A DNA stretch of 64,000 nt from Acinetobacter kookii (GTDB lineage Bacteria > Pseudomonadota > Gammaproteobacteria > Pseudomonadales > Moraxellaceae), in assembly GCF_900096895.1 (NCBI RefSeq), contig NZ_FMYO01000003.1:224149-288148 (forward strand). The letters run 5' to 3'. The position numbers and the translations under genes were made by a program. The notes under the pieces are model-generated. The model was not told where the DNA came from. It saw nothing but the letters and a program-made list of their open reading frames with translations, and ran no database searches. Positions 27,218-39,857 of this stretch are shown here, one piece after another. Positions within the stretch are counted from its first letter, which is position 1. Each line of letters opens with the position of its first letter.

Positions 27218-28093
27218 ATGACACAACAAATGTCTGCAGGCTTAAGATTTAGACAAGCACTGGAAGTGGAAAAGCCATTACAAATTATCGGCACAGTGAA
27301 TGCCTATGCAGCCATGATGGCAAAAGAAGTAGGTTATAAAGCCATTTATGTATCGGGCGCAGGCGTTGCCAACTATTCTTATGGCCTGCCTGACCTGGGT
27401 ATGACCAGTTTAGACAATGTTCTTGAAGATGTACGTCGTATTACCGAACGTGTAGACACACCGCTTCTTGTAGATATTGATACAGGATGGGGGGGCGCAT
27501 TTAACATTGCCCGTACCATTAAACAGATGATTGCGGCTGGTGCAGCAGCAGTTCATATCGAAGATCAGGTTGCACAAAAGCGTTGTGGTCACCGTCCAAA
27601 CAAGGAAATCGTGTCACAGCAGGAAATGGTCGACCGTATTAAGGCGGCAGTGGATGCCAAAACCGATTCGAACTTTGTGGTGATGGCACGTACCGATGCC
27701 TTGCAAAAAGAAGGTTTGCAAGCGGTAATTGACCGTGCATGTGCATGTGTGGAAGCGGGTGCAGATGCGATTTTTGCTGAGGCAATGACCGACATTACCA
27801 TGTATAAAACTGTCTGCGATGCAGTAGGCGTGCCGGTATTGGCAAATATTACCGAATTTGGTGATACGCCTTATTACACTGTAGACGAATTGGGTGAGCA
27901 AGGCATTCGTATGGTGCTGTATCCACTGTCTGCGACACGTGCAATGCAGAAAGCGGCACTGGAAGTGATGCGTTCTATCCGTGAAAACGGTACGCAAGTG
28001 AATGTACTGGACAAGATGCAACAGCGTAAAGAGCTTTACGAGTTTCTTGATTATCATACGTTTGAGAACACTTTAGATAAACTGTTTAAATAA
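27218..28093 (+). CDS. prpB: 2-methylisocitrate lyase
   Basis: 291 residues from ATG 27218; AAGGAAG abuts it, so ATG 27230 is also possible. The isocitrate lyase-superfamily signature is KRCGHR (about 122-127, catalytic Cys), with TGWGG and the Mg-binding [13 protein letters not shown] region at about 90-103. It cleaves 2-methylisocitrate to pyruvate and succinate in the methylcitrate cycle for propionate use. It is followed by prpC after 37 bp. Neither acnD/prpF nor prpD follows, which is unusual. Confidence 0.95.
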   Translation: MTQQMSAGLRFRQALEVEKPLQIIGTVNAYAAMMAKEVGYKAIYVSGAGVANYSYGLPDLGMTSLDNVLEDVRRITERVDTPLLVDIDTGWGGAFNIARTIKQMIAAGAAAVHIEDQVAQKRCGHRPNKEIVSQQEMVDRIKAAVDAKTDSNFVVMARTDALQKEGLQAVIDRACACVEAGADAIFAEAMTDITMYKTVCDAVGVPVLANITEFGDTPYYTVDELGEQGIRMVLYPLSATRAMQKAALEVMRSIRENGTQVNVLDKMQQRKELYEFLDYHTFENTLDKLFK

Positions 28094-28130
28094 GTTTTTT
28101 AAATAAATAATTCAAAATGGAGAATTAAAA

Positions 28131-29267
28131 ATGGCTGAAGGAAAAGTACTGACAGGTGCAGGATTACGTGGACAGGTTGCAGGTAAAACCGCACTTTCTA
28201 CTGTTGGTAAGAGTGGCGCAGGCTTAACCTATCGTGGTTATGATGTGCAGGATCTGGCGGAAAATTGCCAATTTGAAGAAGTGGCTTATCTTATCTTCTT
28301 TGGTGAATTGCCAACGACTGAACAGCTTGCGGCTTATAAGGCCAAATTGAAATCTTTACGTCAGCTTCCACAAGCATTGAAAGAAGTATTGGAGCGCATT
28401 CCGGCAGATTCGCATCCGATGGATGTGATGCGTACCGGTGTGTCCATGCTAGGCAATCTGGAAACTGAAAAATCTTTTGATGAGCAGCAAGATGTTGCCG
28501 ACCGTATTTTGGCGACTTTACCTGCAATCATCTGCTATTGGTATCGTTATAGCCACGATGGCGTGCGCATTGAAGAAAATACTGATGATGATTCAATCGG
28601 TGCACAATTCCTGCACTTACTTCGTGGTGAAAAACCGAATGAACTGCATGAGCAGGTGATGAATGTATCGCTGATTCTTTATGCAGAGCATGAATTCAAC
28701 GCATCTACATTTACTGCGCGCGTGTGTGCATCGACCTTGTCTGATATGCACTCATGTATTACCGGTGCCATTGGTTCACTGCGTGGTCCATTACACGGCG
28801 GTGCCAATGAAGCAGCGATGGAAATGATTGAAAACTGGACATCTCCAGAAGAAGCTGAACGCGAAATGCTGGGCAAGCTGGAGCGTAAAGAAAAGATCAT
28901 GGGCTTTGGTCATGCCATCTATAAAGACAATGATCCACGTAATGGCATCATCAAGATCTGGTCTGAGCGTCTGGCTAAAGATGTAGGTGATACCGTACTT
29001 TATCCGGTATCAGTACGCTGTGAAGAAGTGATGTGGCGCGAGAAGAAACTGTTCTGTAATGCGGACTTCTTCCATGCATCTGCTTACCACTTCATGGGGA
29101 TTGCAACCAAACTGTTCACGCCAATCTTTGTGATGAGTCGTGTAACAGGCTGGGCAGCACATGTGATGGAACAGCGTGCAGACAACCGTATTATCCGTCC
29201 AAGCGCGGATTATACTGGTCCTGAACTGCGTAAAGTGGTTCCAATTGCAGAGCGAACTGCAGCTTAA
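28131..29267 (+). CDS. prpC: 2-methylcitrate synthase
   Basis: 378 residues. Citrate synthase-family residues are present: His in GPLHGGANE (about 224-228), His in GFGHAIYKDNDPR (about 257-269), and Asp in CNADFFHASAYHFMGI (about 307-322). Length and the short N-terminal region place it in the 2-methylcitrate/citrate synthase group II. It condenses propionyl-CoA and oxaloacetate. The ribosome-binding site GGAGAATTAAAA precedes the ATG. It is the last gene of the prpBC unit before a terminator. Confidence 0.94.
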   Translation: MAEGKVLTGAGLRGQVAGKTALSTVGKSGAGLTYRGYDVQDLAENCQFEEVAYLIFFGELPTTEQLAAYKAKLKSLRQLPQALKEVLERIPADSHPMDVMRTGVSMLGNLETEKSFDEQQDVADRILATLPAIICYWYRYSHDGVRIEENTDDDSIGAQFLHLLRGEKPNELHEQVMNVSLILYAEHEFNASTFTARVCASTLSDMHSCITGAIGSLRGPLHGGANEAAMEMIENWTSPEEAEREMLGKLERKEKIMGFGHAIYKDNDPRNGIIKIWSERLAKDVGDTVLYPVSVRCEEVMWREKKLFCNADFFHASAYHFMGIATKLFTPIFVMSRVTGWAAHVMEQRADNRIIRPSADYTGPELRKVVPIAERTAA

Positions 29268-29279
29268 GATAAAAGCATG

Positions 29280-29310
29280 AATAAAGCCTCGTAAGAGGCT
29301 TTATTTTTTT
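29280..29310. terminator. Bidirectional terminator between prpC and the next gene
   Basis: 11-bp stem AATAAAGCCTC/GAGGCTTTATT (29280-29290 and 29295-29305) followed by T-run. The right arm overlaps the stop codon of the convergent gene at 29301. Confidence 0.9.
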
Positions 29311-29924
29311 ACAGTCAGTAAAACCGGATCTTCAATGGTGTAACCTGTTTCAAAAGGAATGCCCAGGTATTTAACTACCGCTAGAATCTTCTGTTGTTGG
29401 GGAATCTTGTAGGCTTGGGATATGCTTAATCCGTAGCGATAAATGATTGCCTGATGGATCTGGCTTTTCAAGTTTTGACTGCTGAGTTGGTATGTATAAG
29501 TATATTTCGGAATATATTGTTTCGGGTCATACCAGGATTTCTCTTTAGAGGTGATTTTCTTTAATACCTGAATTTTGATGCCCGATTGAGGGAGTGGGGC
29601 AAGAGGGTTAAGCCGCGTTTTAATTTTTGCTATTTCCTTATCGAACTGCCGACTATCTTGGTCATAATCAATTTTCCTGGTTTTAGGATTGATATACAGC
29701 GAATTCACCTGAATCAGCTTTTCTGGGTATTTGGTGTTTTTAAACTGATAATAATAAAGCTGCGGCAGGCGACCACGACCATCCAGATAATGTTTAAGCA
29801 GATAGACTTTTTGCTCTTTGCTTTCATAGCCCAACACTTCAAGATTTTGAGGGCCACCTACGGTTGCAAAACAGGTGCAGGGCAGCAGTATCAGACTCAA
29901 TGCGAAAGTTTTACTGTTAAACAT
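29301..29924 (-). CDS. Hypothetical exported protein
   Basis: 207 residues. Signal peptide about 1-20 (FALSLILLPCTCFATVGG), with a possible cleavage near FATVGG. The rest is basic and Tyr/Lys-rich, with the stretch YYYQFKNTKYPEKLIQVNSLY. No family is recognised. It forms a compact pair with the CinA-like gene upstream, whose stop lies 2 bp before its ATG on the same strand, suggesting cotranscription. Periplasmic location is inferred from the signal peptide only. It has no visible catalytic motif. Confidence 0.7.
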   Translation of the reverse strand: MFNSKTFALSLILLPCTCFATVGGPQNLEVLGYESKEQKVYLLKHYLDGRGRLPQLYYYQFKNTKYPEKLIQVNSLYINPKTRKIDYDQDSRQFDKEIAKIKTRLNPLAPLPQSGIKIQVLKKITSKEKSWYDPKQYIPKYTYTYQLSSQNLKSQIHQAIIYRYGLSISQAYKIPQQQKILAVVKYLGIPFETGYTIEDPVLLTVKK

Positions 29925-29926
29925 GC

Positions 29927-30403
29927 TTAAATTCCCTGAATGAGTTGGGTGACTTCATCTGCAATATATTGAGTTAAAACCTCAAGACGTTTTAAAGGCG
30001 TACCCTCAATAAAATATTGAAAATTGTGTATTTTATTTAAATATAAAATTGAGGTGAAAAATGTGCCTTCAGGTTTACTTTGTGTTGCGCTACCGCCAGG
30101 TTTGAGTAAACCCGTGCAAGCCACAATAATATCGGCTTGAGTAAACAGATTTTTTCCTTGCCTTGCCATTGCTTCTGTGACTTCAGCAGACTCGGCGGTG
30201 TATTTTTCTATCAGCTCAGCATCAATATGCAGGATATCAATCTTGATTGAGGGGTCATAACTGACCAGTCCACCCAGTAAAATCTCGGCGCCACTGTTTT
30301 TGCAAATAGAAAACTGACTGGAAAGATAGCCCGAGCTGGCACTTTCGATAAAAGCAATTTTTAACTGACGTGTTTCGAGTAAATCACAACATTGTTTTAG
30401 CAT
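29927..30403 (-). CDS. CinA-type (nicotinamide-nucleotide amidohydrolase-like) domain protein
   Basis: 158 residues from ATG 30403; an upstream TTG is not needed. It matches the C-terminal CinA/PncC domain in layout: KIAFIESASSGYLSSQFS corresponds to the AESCTGG region, followed by GAEILLGGLVSYDPSIKIDIL, and CTGLLKPGGSATQSKPEGTFF toward the end. The Cys-Thr-Gly-Gly of typical PncC is altered here (ESASSG), so activity is uncertain. PncC recycles nicotinamide mononucleotide to nicotinate mononucleotide. It is cotranscribed with the exported protein gene downstream. Confidence 0.8.
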   Translation of the reverse strand: MLKQCCDLLETRQLKIAFIESASSGYLSSQFSICKNSGAEILLGGLVSYDPSIKIDILHIDAELIEKYTAESAEVTEAMARQGKNLFTQADIIVACTGLLKPGGSATQSKPEGTFFTSILYLNKIHNFQYFIEGTPLKRLEVLTQYIADEVTQLIQGI

Positions 30404-30611
30404 GGGTTTATGTCTCAAGATAAATGGTTATTCGTTCTGCTTTTTAGTCTTGGGGAAACATCCCTTACATGGACTAAAGACAGAAACCAATTTTTCATTT
30501 TTGGATCGTACTTTTTAAACCATCTTATTTTGTGTTTAACTTTATCTCGATTATTTTTAAATAAAAAATTTATTTAGAATCTATAAATTATTATTGATCT
30601 CTCATACACCA

Positions 30612-30645
30612 CAATAAAAAACCCGCCATAAAGACGGGTTGTTGA
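30612..30645 (-). terminator. Terminator of the lipoprotein gene
   Basis: Minus-strand hairpin AACCCG...CGGGTT with a 5-nt loop and a following T-run, about 12 bp after the gene at 30657. Confidence 0.8.
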
Positions 30646-30656
30646 AACTGACTGGA

Positions 30657-31073
30657 TTATTGATCCAGTGCAGGTGTTGCAGCAGCAATTGCAGCAGCAA
30701 CAGCATCATCCTCAGTCTGAGCTTCATTATTTGATTTGGCCGGGGCTTCTGAAGCAGGTTTTGGTTCAGCTTTTGGTGCTTCAGGTTTAGCCGTTTCAGC
30801 CGCAGTTGGTTGAGGGGCTTCACGCACTTCACGACGAATGGTTGTCGTCGTATTTGGCGTTTCTTCACGTTCAACTTCTACTTGTGCTGGAACCTGGGTG
30901 TCATTATCTTCAACAGCTTCCAAAGGTACAGCTTGTGCAGGCTGATTCACTTGCTCGGTTTGTTGAGTTGTTTCAACCTGTTCTTGCTCATCTTCAGGGC
31001 TTTCTTTTTTTACACACGCTGTTAAAAGTAAACTTGCTGCAATAGCACCACAAAGTAAAAGTTTGTTATTCAT
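30657..31073 (-). CDS. Putative Ala/Glu/Pro-rich lipoprotein
   Basis: 138 residues. A lipoprotein signal peptide has the lipobox LTAC (Cys20) after a hydrophobic core. The mature protein is low complexity: Glu, Gln, Pro, Thr and Ala rich with repeated AP/EAP/PK segments (about 70-125), so it is likely unfolded and extended from the membrane. No Asp at +2 (the sequence is CVKKE), so outer-membrane sorting is likely. Function unknown. Length may vary between strains because of the repeat-like region. It has its own terminator. Confidence 0.8.
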   Translation of the reverse strand: MNNKLLLCGAIAASLLLTACVKKESPEDEQEQVETTQQTEQVNQPAQAVPLEAVEDNDTQVPAQVEVEREETPNTTTTIRREVREAPQPTAAETAKPEAPKAEPKPASEAPAKSNNEAQTEDDAVAAAIAAATPALDQ

Positions 31074-31155
31074 AATCGCACAAAATAAAGCATTAATTGG
31101 ATGTCGCCATTATAACAGCAAATACGAATTTAAAAATCCTATCAGCTTACCCTAA

Positions 31156-32940
<1,785 letters not shown>

Positions 32941-32972
32941 TGGCTGGGCAAGACTAAACTAGGAAAGTTTAA

Positions 32973-35180
<2,208 letters not shown>

Positions 35181-35189
35181 GCACATATC

Positions 35190-35594
35190 ATGCTATCTCT
35201 ATTCAATGTATTTGACTCCAAAGTGAGTAAAGCATTATTGGGCCTTGCGATCATTTTGATCGCAGGGTTTCAGTACTTATTCTGGTTTGGTGAAGGTGGT
35301 TACCATGACCATCAAAAACTGGCCCAAAAAATTCAACAACAAACAGAATTAAATACGGAGCTCAAAGAACGTAACCGGGTTCTGGCTGCTGAAGTCTATG
35401 ACTTGAAAAATGGTATTGAAGCCATTGAAGAGCATGCGCGTTTAGACTTGGGCTTGATTAAGCCACATGAAACTTTTGTGCAAATGAGCACCATTGGTAC
35501 TCACTATAAACCGATTTATATTGACCCCAATGCCAAAGTTGATTTAAGAACCAATGAAAATGACACTGGAGCACCCGTAGAAAGTGGACCATAA
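35190..35594 (+). CDS. ftsB: Cell division protein FtsB
   Basis: 134 residues. One membrane helix (about 15-34) is followed by a leucine-zipper-like coiled coil (about 45-78, KLAQKIQQQTELNTELKERN type). The ARLDLGLIKPHETFVQM region (about 83-99) matches the FtsB/DivIC family. E. coli FtsB is 103 residues; here a 35-residue C-terminal tail is added. It bridges FtsL and FtsQ at the division site. It overlaps the start of ispD by 11 bp, indicating translational coupling. Confidence 0.93.
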   Translation: MLSLFNVFDSKVSKALLGLAIILIAGFQYLFWFGEGGYHDHQKLAQKIQQQTELNTELKERNRVLAAEVYDLKNGIEAIEEHARLDLGLIKPHETFVQMSTIGTHYKPIYIDPNAKVDLRTNENDTGAPVESGP

Positions 35595-36282
35595 AATTTG
35601 GGCAGTGATTCCTGCCGCTGGTTCCGGAAGCCGTTTTTCTAAAACTGAACTTAAACAATATCAGCAGATTCAAGGTCGAACCGTCCTTGAACATACCGTT
35701 GCACGTCTGAACCAGTTGCCGCTGGCAGGTTATGTTCTTGCTATTGGGGCACAGGACGATGTGGCAAAAACCTTAACATTCTCCCATCCTGAAAAGGCCC
35801 ATTTTTGTCCGGGCGGCGCAGAGCGGGTGAATTCGGTTCTCAATGCTTTAAGCTATCTTGAAGCATTTGCAGCTGCAGAGGATTGGGTGTTTGTCCATGA
35901 TGCCGCACGTCCTTGTGTAACCCAAGACTGCTTGCAGCGTTTGGTCAATACGGCCATTCAGGACAATTGCAGTGCGATTTTGGCAATTCCCGTGCGTGAC
36001 ACTTTAAAATATGTGACACAGGACAATGCGATTGCGAAGACGGTCAGCCGCGACCATTTATGGCAAGCGCAGACCCCCCAAATTTCAAGATTAGGCATCT
36101 TAAAGCATGCGATTGAAAAAGCCTTGCAGGATGGCATGACCATTACCGATGAAGCCAGTGCTTTGGAATACGTGGGGGAGCAGGTGAAAGTGGTACAGGG
36201 CCGATCAGATAATATTAAAATTACTTATGCCGATGATCTGGAACTGGCACGTTTAATCTTGGTTTCCCAGCAAGCAGTTTAA
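35584..36282 (+). CDS. ispD: 2-C-methyl-D-erythritol 4-phosphate cytidylyltransferase
   Basis: 232 residues from a GTG start at 35584 that overlaps the end of ftsB. The nucleotide-binding motif is IPAAGSGSRF (about 9-18), with further family motifs VFVHDAARPC (about 100-109) and TDEASALEYVGE. It makes CDP-methylerythritol in the MEP isoprenoid pathway. ispF is not adjacent, unlike in E. coli, where ispD-ispF follow ftsB. Confidence 0.95.
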   Translation: MDHKIWAVIPAAGSGSRFSKTELKQYQQIQGRTVLEHTVARLNQLPLAGYVLAIGAQDDVAKTLTFSHPEKAHFCPGGAERVNSVLNALSYLEAFAAAEDWVFVHDAARPCVTQDCLQRLVNTAIQDNCSAILAIPVRDTLKYVTQDNAIAKTVSRDHLWQAQTPQISRLGILKHAIEKALQDGMTITDEASALEYVGEQVKVVQGRSDNIKITYADDLELARLILVSQQAV

Positions 36283-36383
36283 AGTCTACAAGATAAAAAT
36301 GCAGAAATATGGGACTTAATGATGTTATTTAAACACTTTAAACTTATAATTTGCGCTGTCTCTAGCTTGTTCAAATATTTCAA

Positions 36384-37520
36384 ATGATACCATCCCCCCA
36401 GTATCGTTTTTTACGTCACTCATTACGTGATGGTAGAAGCATTAAACATGACTCATCCAGATGGGCCAAACTGCACCTGGATCCGTGGCTGCTTGCATTT
36501 CTGTTATTGAATTCAATGCTGGGATTGATGGTGGTTTATAGTGCCACCATGCAGGATAGCAGTATGGTGATCCGCCAGGCGACCAGTTTTGGTGTAGGCT
36601 TTATCATCATGTTTCTTTGCGCCCAGGTTCCGCCAAAAGTTTACCAGGCGGTGAGTCCATATTTCTATGTGCTGGGCATGGTGCTCTTGGCATTGGTTCT
36701 GGTGATTGGCGATACGCGTTTAGGGGCAAAGCGCTGGCTGACCGTTCCGGGCATTGGCAGTATGCAGCCCAGTGAAATCATGAAATTTGCCATGCCGCTG
36801 ATGATGGCATGGTATTTCTCGCGTCGTGCATTTCCACCTACATTCCTGCAAATTGTGACTGGACTCATTTTGATGATGATTCCGTTTGTACTGGTGGCAC
36901 TACAACCCGACTTGAATATTGGTTTGATTATTCCCGGTGTTTTTGTCTTGTTCCTGTGTGGCATGTCCTGGCGTTTGATTTTGGGTGCACTCACGGCTTT
37001 GGCGGTTGCAGCACCGGTTTTGTGGATGTTTGTACTACAAACCTATCAAAAGAAACGTATCTTGACCTTGTTTGATCCTGAGTCGGATGCCTTGGGTGCT
37101 GGCTGGAACATCATCCAGTCCAAAATTGCCATTGGTTCTGGCGGTTTAACCGGGAAGGGATATTTGACCGGCACTCAGTCGCATTTAGGCTACTTACCCG
37201 AACACCATACCGACTTCATTATGTCGGCCTATGCTGAAGAATATGGCTTTATCGGGGTGTTTTTATTATTTAGCCTGTTTGCTGCCATTATTATTCGTTG
37301 CTTGATGATTGGCTTGAACAGCTTCCATAATTTTGGACGATTGTATGCGGGTGCGATAGGACTGACGTTCTTCTTCTTCGTGTTTTTAAACTCAGGGATG
37401 GCCAGCGGAATTTTACCTGTGACTGGAGATCCATTGCCACTGATGAGTTATGGGGGCTCAGCCGTCATTTCCTTGCTGGCGAGTATGGGGATTGTGATGT
37501 CGATTCATACCCATCGTTGA
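36384..37520 (+). CDS. rodA: Peptidoglycan polymerase RodA (SEDS family)
   Basis: 378 residues with about ten membrane helices. Conserved SEDS features are QPDLNIGL (about 174-181) and the C-terminal GDPLPLMSYGGSAVIS (about 350-365). The catalytic region of the SEDS glycosyltransferase family is present (YAEEYGFIGV). It works with PBP2 to elongate the cell wall. mrdA (PBP2) is not adjacent. It ends with a clear terminator. The start has a weak ribosome-binding site. Confidence 0.94.
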   Translation: MIPSPQYRFLRHSLRDGRSIKHDSSRWAKLHLDPWLLAFLLLNSMLGLMVVYSATMQDSSMVIRQATSFGVGFIIMFLCAQVPPKVYQAVSPYFYVLGMVLLALVLVIGDTRLGAKRWLTVPGIGSMQPSEIMKFAMPLMMAWYFSRRAFPPTFLQIVTGLILMMIPFVLVALQPDLNIGLIIPGVFVLFLCGMSWRLILGALTALAVAAPVLWMFVLQTYQKKRILTLFDPESDALGAGWNIIQSKIAIGSGGLTGKGYLTGTQSHLGYLPEHHTDFIMSAYAEEYGFIGVFLLFSLFAAIIIRCLMIGLNSFHNFGRLYAGAIGLTFFFFVFLNSGMASGILPVTGDPLPLMSYGGSAVISLLASMGIVMSIHTHR

Positions 37521-37537
37521 TGATGATATTAATATTG

Positions 37538-37567
37538 AAAAGCTAGATTTGATCTGGCTTTTTTTGT
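37538..37567 (+). terminator. Terminator of rodA
   Basis: 11-bp stem (AAAAGCTAGAT/ATCTGGCTTTT, one wobble pair) with TTG loop and long T-run. Confidence 0.88.
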
Positions 37568-37582
37568 TTTTCGAGGGAATGA

Positions 37583-38245
37583 ATGGATTTATTTGAACAA
37601 TCTTTGTTGATGATGGATGAGCTAAATAGGGAACTGGAAAATTCTGAATTAATGGATGGGCTTATTCGATTAGATCTGGTTTATCAGTGCTGTTATATTT
37701 CAATGGAACATGGTGTGGCTGTTCAGTCATTATTAAAAGAAAAACTTTATACATCAGCACTTGCATTGTTTCGTATTCAATTTGAGTCTGTTGTGCGGGC
37801 ATACTGGGTATTACTTAGGGCATCCAATGACCAAATTTTGAAAATGCAGACTTTAAATGTGAGTGAGCTTTTTAAAAATGAAAAAATGCCAATGGTTTCC
37901 GAAATGATTGAACAGTTGAAAAATATAGAGGAAATAAAAACTATAGCTTTGCAATTTGAAGAGTTCAAATTTTATTCATTAACGCATCTCAACTCTATCG
38001 TTCATACGGGGAAACATTCGATTATAAGAAACGCAGTTGGTTTGACTCAAAAACAATCTTCTGATGTCATGAAACAATCAAATGGATTTGTTTCGATGGT
38101 AGCACAGATATTATTGCGGCACGCAGGAAAGGAAAAATGGATTCATATGCTTCATGCTAAATACCGGGAATGCTTTCAAATGGAAGAAGACATTAGGCCA
38201 GAAGAGAAGCAGAGAATTGATGCAATGTATAAAAGGCATGATTAA
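37583..38245 (+). CDS. Hypothetical helical protein (DUF6988/DUF5677-like)
   Basis: 220 residues, almost entirely helical. The stretch YTSALALFRIQFESVVRAYWVLL (about 56-78), and the later FYSLTHLNSIVHTGKHSI (about 132-149) with a His pair, recall DUF5677/DUF6988-type proteins (from memory), which have been linked to abortive-infection-like loci in other genomes. There is no signal peptide. Codon use is AT-rich compared with neighbours rodA and the cyd genes. It lies between terminators and looks like an isolated insertion in core sequence. An ATG at 37579 is out of frame. RBS GAGGGA supports 37583. Confidence 0.6.
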   Translation: MDLFEQSLLMMDELNRELENSELMDGLIRLDLVYQCCYISMEHGVAVQSLLKEKLYTSALALFRIQFESVVRAYWVLLRASNDQILKMQTLNVSELFKNEKMPMVSEMIEQLKNIEEIKTIALQFEEFKFYSLTHLNSIVHTGKHSIIRNAVGLTQKQSSDVMKQSNGFVSMVAQILLRHAGKEKWIHMLHAKYRECFQMEEDIRPEEKQRIDAMYKRHD

Positions 38246-38270
38246 AAAAACCCGCAATTGCGGGCTTTTT
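38244..38270. terminator. Bidirectional terminator (hypothetical gene / cyd operon)
   Basis: Perfect palindrome CCCGCAATTGCGGG (38251-38264) with A-run before and T-run after. Confidence 0.88.
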
Positions 38271-38285
38271 ATCACTTCTTGGTCA

Positions 38286-38582
38286 TTAGGTGAGGAGCCA
38301 GGTGTAATAACCCCAGATCATCAATGGCCATGCGATATATGGACTAAATAGCCATTTCCACAGCCAGAACTTTGGCAGAAATCCTACGCCGTAAATAAAT
38401 CCACCTGAAATGCCAATCATGATCATCATTAATGCACTGTGGTTATAGTGACCATTGGCATCCAGCATGAGGGCAGGGTGAATTAATAGCACGGTAGCAA
38501 GTGGCAATGCCATCAAAAATGAAATGGCCATTACAAATTTATTTGGCTTGCTTTCTTCTGCTGTCATTGCGATTTCCGTCAT
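38286..38582 (-). CDS. ybgE: Cyd operon protein YbgE
   Basis: 98 residues with three membrane helices (about 17-37, 47-66, 70-95). It matches the YbgE family found at the end of cydABX operons, and ends in a Trp/Tyr-rich LMIWGYYTWLL. Role unknown, probably accessory to cytochrome bd. The ATG lies 3 bp after the cydX stop with AGGAA as ribosome-binding site, so it is the last gene of the cyd operon. Confidence 0.88.
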   Translation of the reverse strand: MTEIAMTAEESKPNKFVMAISFLMALPLATVLLIHPALMLDANGHYNHSALMMIMIGISGGFIYGVGFLPKFWLWKWLFSPYIAWPLMIWGYYTWLLT

Positions 38583-38585
38583 TGT

Positions 38586-38687
38586 TTATTCCTCATCCAA
38601 ATCTTGATGATGTTCGATATAGAGGGCACTTAATACGCCTGCAAAGCACGCCATTAAAATCCCGAGAATCCATGCGAAGTACCACAT
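38586..38687 (-). CDS. cydX: Cytochrome bd subunit CydX (small protein)
   Basis: 33 residues: MWYFAWILGILMACFAGVLS followed by ALYIEHHQDLDEE. The MWYFAWILG N-terminus is the CydX signature; E. coli CydX has 37 residues. A single membrane helix sits beside CydA and stabilises the haem site. AGGAG is well placed ahead of the ATG. It lies 24 bp after the cydB stop and 3 bp before ybgE, so it belongs to the operon. Easily missed because of its size. Confidence 0.93.
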   Translation of the reverse strand: MWYFAWILGILMACFAGVLSALYIEHHQDLDEE

Positions 38688-38711
38688 AATTTTATCTCCT
38701 AAAACACAGCC

Positions 38712-39857
38712 TTAGTACAGGCTGTGTGAATTCTCTTGAATATGTTTCTTGGTAATCACGCCCCACATCTTATAGTAACACCAAGTGGTGTAGCTCAAAA
38801 TGATTGGAACAAAAATACAGGCCGCAACAGTCATTACAGTCAGTGTATTTTTACTTGATACCGCATCCCACATGGTCAAGCTGGCAACAGGATTGATACT
38901 TGAAGGCATAAGGAATGGGAACAACGCAAAACCTGCAGTTAAAATTGCCCCAATGACCATGAGCGATGTGCCCAGGAAGCTTAAACCGGCTTTGGCTTTC
39001 GCAGCAGCTGCAATCACAATCAGGCTACCCAGGATTGCCATGATCGGTGCAATCATGGTGATTGGATAAGTCGAGTAGTTATTCATCCAGCCATGGTTGC
39101 CATTGGTAATGACTTCTTTGGCAAGAGGGTTGGCTACAGCGTTAGTGTCAAATGGTTGAGCTAAAGTATAGCCTTCAATATTACCGAAGTATAACCATGC
39201 ACCAGCGCCTAGGAAGCAGACCAGGAATACCACACCCATCAATTGAGTTGCTTTGGCAGAACGCGCATGCAAATCGCCATCGGTACGAAGCATCAACCAG
39301 GCACCGCCATGCGCACTCAGCATGGATAAGCTGACGATACCGCAAACCAGGGCAAATGGGTTAAGTAGGGCAAAGAAGCTACCCGTATAAGTTGAACGTA
39401 CGGTTTCATCTAAGGTAAACGGTACACCCAGGAACATATTGCCGAAGGCAACACCGAAGACTAAAGCAGGAACTGCACCACCCACAGCTAAACCCCAGTC
39501 CCAAGAGTTACGCCATTTTTTGTTCTCAAGTTTAGAGCGATAGTCAAAACCTACCGGTCTTAAGAACAGGGCGAACAGTACCAGTAAGAGTGCCCAGTAC
39601 ATGCCGGAGAAAGCGGTTGCATAAACCATTGGCCATGCAGCAAACAGTGCGCCACCAGCCGTAATGAACCAGACCTGGTTACCGTCCCAGTGCGGAGCAA
39701 TAGTATTGATTGCCGCACGACGTTCTTCATCGTTTTTGCCCACGAATGGCATGATTGCCATAGAGCCCATATCGAAGCCATCGGTGAGGGCAAAGCCAAT
39801 GAGCAATACGCCCACCAAGACCCACCAGATTATTTTGAGGAGTTCGTATTCAATCAT
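38712..39857 (-). CDS. cydB: Cytochrome bd ubiquinol oxidase subunit II
   Basis: 381 residues (E. coli 379), about nine membrane helices. Early motif GVLLIGFALTDGFDMGSMAI (about 16-35) and a conserved Trp/His segment HWDGNQVWFITAGGALFAAWP. It pairs with CydA to form the quinol oxidase that reduces O2 to water at low oxygen. Its ATG overlaps the cydA stop as TAATG, so translation is coupled. Confidence 0.97.
   Translation of the reverse strand: MIEYELLKIIWWVLVGVLLIGFALTDGFDMGSMAIMPFVGKNDEERRAAINTIAPHWDGNQVWFITAGGALFAAWPMVYATAFSGMYWALLLVLFALFLRPVGFDYRSKLENKKWRNSWDWGLAVGGAVPALVFGVAFGNMFLGVPFTLDETVRSTYTGSFFALLNPFALVCGIVSLSMLSAHGGAWLMLRTDGDLHARSAKATQLMGVVFLVCFLGAGAWLYFGNIEGYTLAQPFDTNAVANPLAKEVITNGNHGWMNNYSTYPITMIAPIMAILGSLIVIAAAAKAKAGLSFLGTSLMVIGAILTAGFALFPFLMPSSINPVASLTMWDAVSSKNTLTVMTVAACIFVPIILSYTTWCYYKMWGVITKKHIQENSHSLY

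Noticed and set aside
27061..27294. 77-codon minus-strand ORF over the prpB start
   Set aside because: Overlaps the prpB start and leader antisense; Cys/Phe/Ser-rich low-likelihood protein.
30602..30874. 90-codon minus-strand ORF in the lipoprotein gene
   Set aside because: Alternative frame of the lipoprotein gene; low-complexity Leu/Gln/Arg run caused by repeated codons.
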